Of a DNA stretch of 5,606 nucleotides, positions 5,581 to 5,606 are shown piece by piece. The stretch comes from Phycisphaerales bacterium (lineage in GTDB: Bacteria > Planctomycetota > Phycisphaerae > Sedimentisphaerales > Anaerohalosphaeraceae), in NCBI GenBank assembly GCA_011048645.1, contig DSDR01000189.1, positions 1 through 5,606 of the forward strand, given 5' to 3'. The notes under the pieces were generated by a model that was given only the letters and a program-made list of their open reading frames with translations, had not been told where the DNA came from and searched no databases. A program made the position numbers and the translations under genes. Every line of letters starts with the position of its first letter. Within the stretch, counting starts at the first letter, position 1.

Positions 5581-5606
5581 AACTATCTTTTTTTCAAGCA
5601 CTTATC

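Overview
The window looks like a bacterial chromosome segment. It probably comes from the Planctomycetes/Verrucomicrobia/Lentisphaerae group, perhaps a Phycisphaerae-like marine or gut lineage. That placement is inference, resting on two tandem Tat-exported formylglycine sulfatases, a moderate GC content and a tRNA without an encoded CCA end. There is no phylogenetic marker to prove it.

Layout. (1) Bases 1-95 hold the last 30 codons of a plus-strand gene that enters from the left. (2) Bases 134-3206 hold a two-gene minus-strand operon. The upstream gene is a 486-aa sulfatase (1746-3206) and the downstream gene a 523-aa sulfatase (134-1705), with 40 nt between them. Each has a twin-arginine signal and a C-x-P-S-R site, so both should act outside the cytoplasm on sulfated glycans once their cysteine has been matured to formylglycine. 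No maturase is in view. (3) Bases 3207-3607 form a 401-nt, largely AT-rich divergent control region. It holds a strong plus-strand promoter, a candidate minus-strand promoter, two perfect 9-bp inverted repeats and a terminator-like hairpin in the presumed sulfatase leader. (4) Bases 3608-5216 hold a plus-strand two-gene unit: a DUF6036-like nucleotidyltransferase and, overlapping it by 26 nt, a 344-aa protein with a winged-helix DNA-binding segment. (5) Bases 5217-5506 are an AT-rich spacer with no convincing gene. (6) A tRNA-Arg(TCG) lies on the minus strand at 5507-5580.

How it may work together. The sulfatases form an export pair for desulfating polysaccharide. The nucleotidyltransferase/winged-helix pair is the most interesting part. 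It has the architecture of a toxin-antitoxin or abortive-infection module of the AbiE/MNT type, but in the order enzyme first, regulator second. It has its own promoter placed so close to the start codon that the mRNA may be leaderless, and an operator-like dyad just upstream that suggests autoregulation. Its position beside a tRNA gene and its more AT-rich look compared with the sulfatase genes fit an accessory cassette. Function is inferred from motifs and arrangement only.
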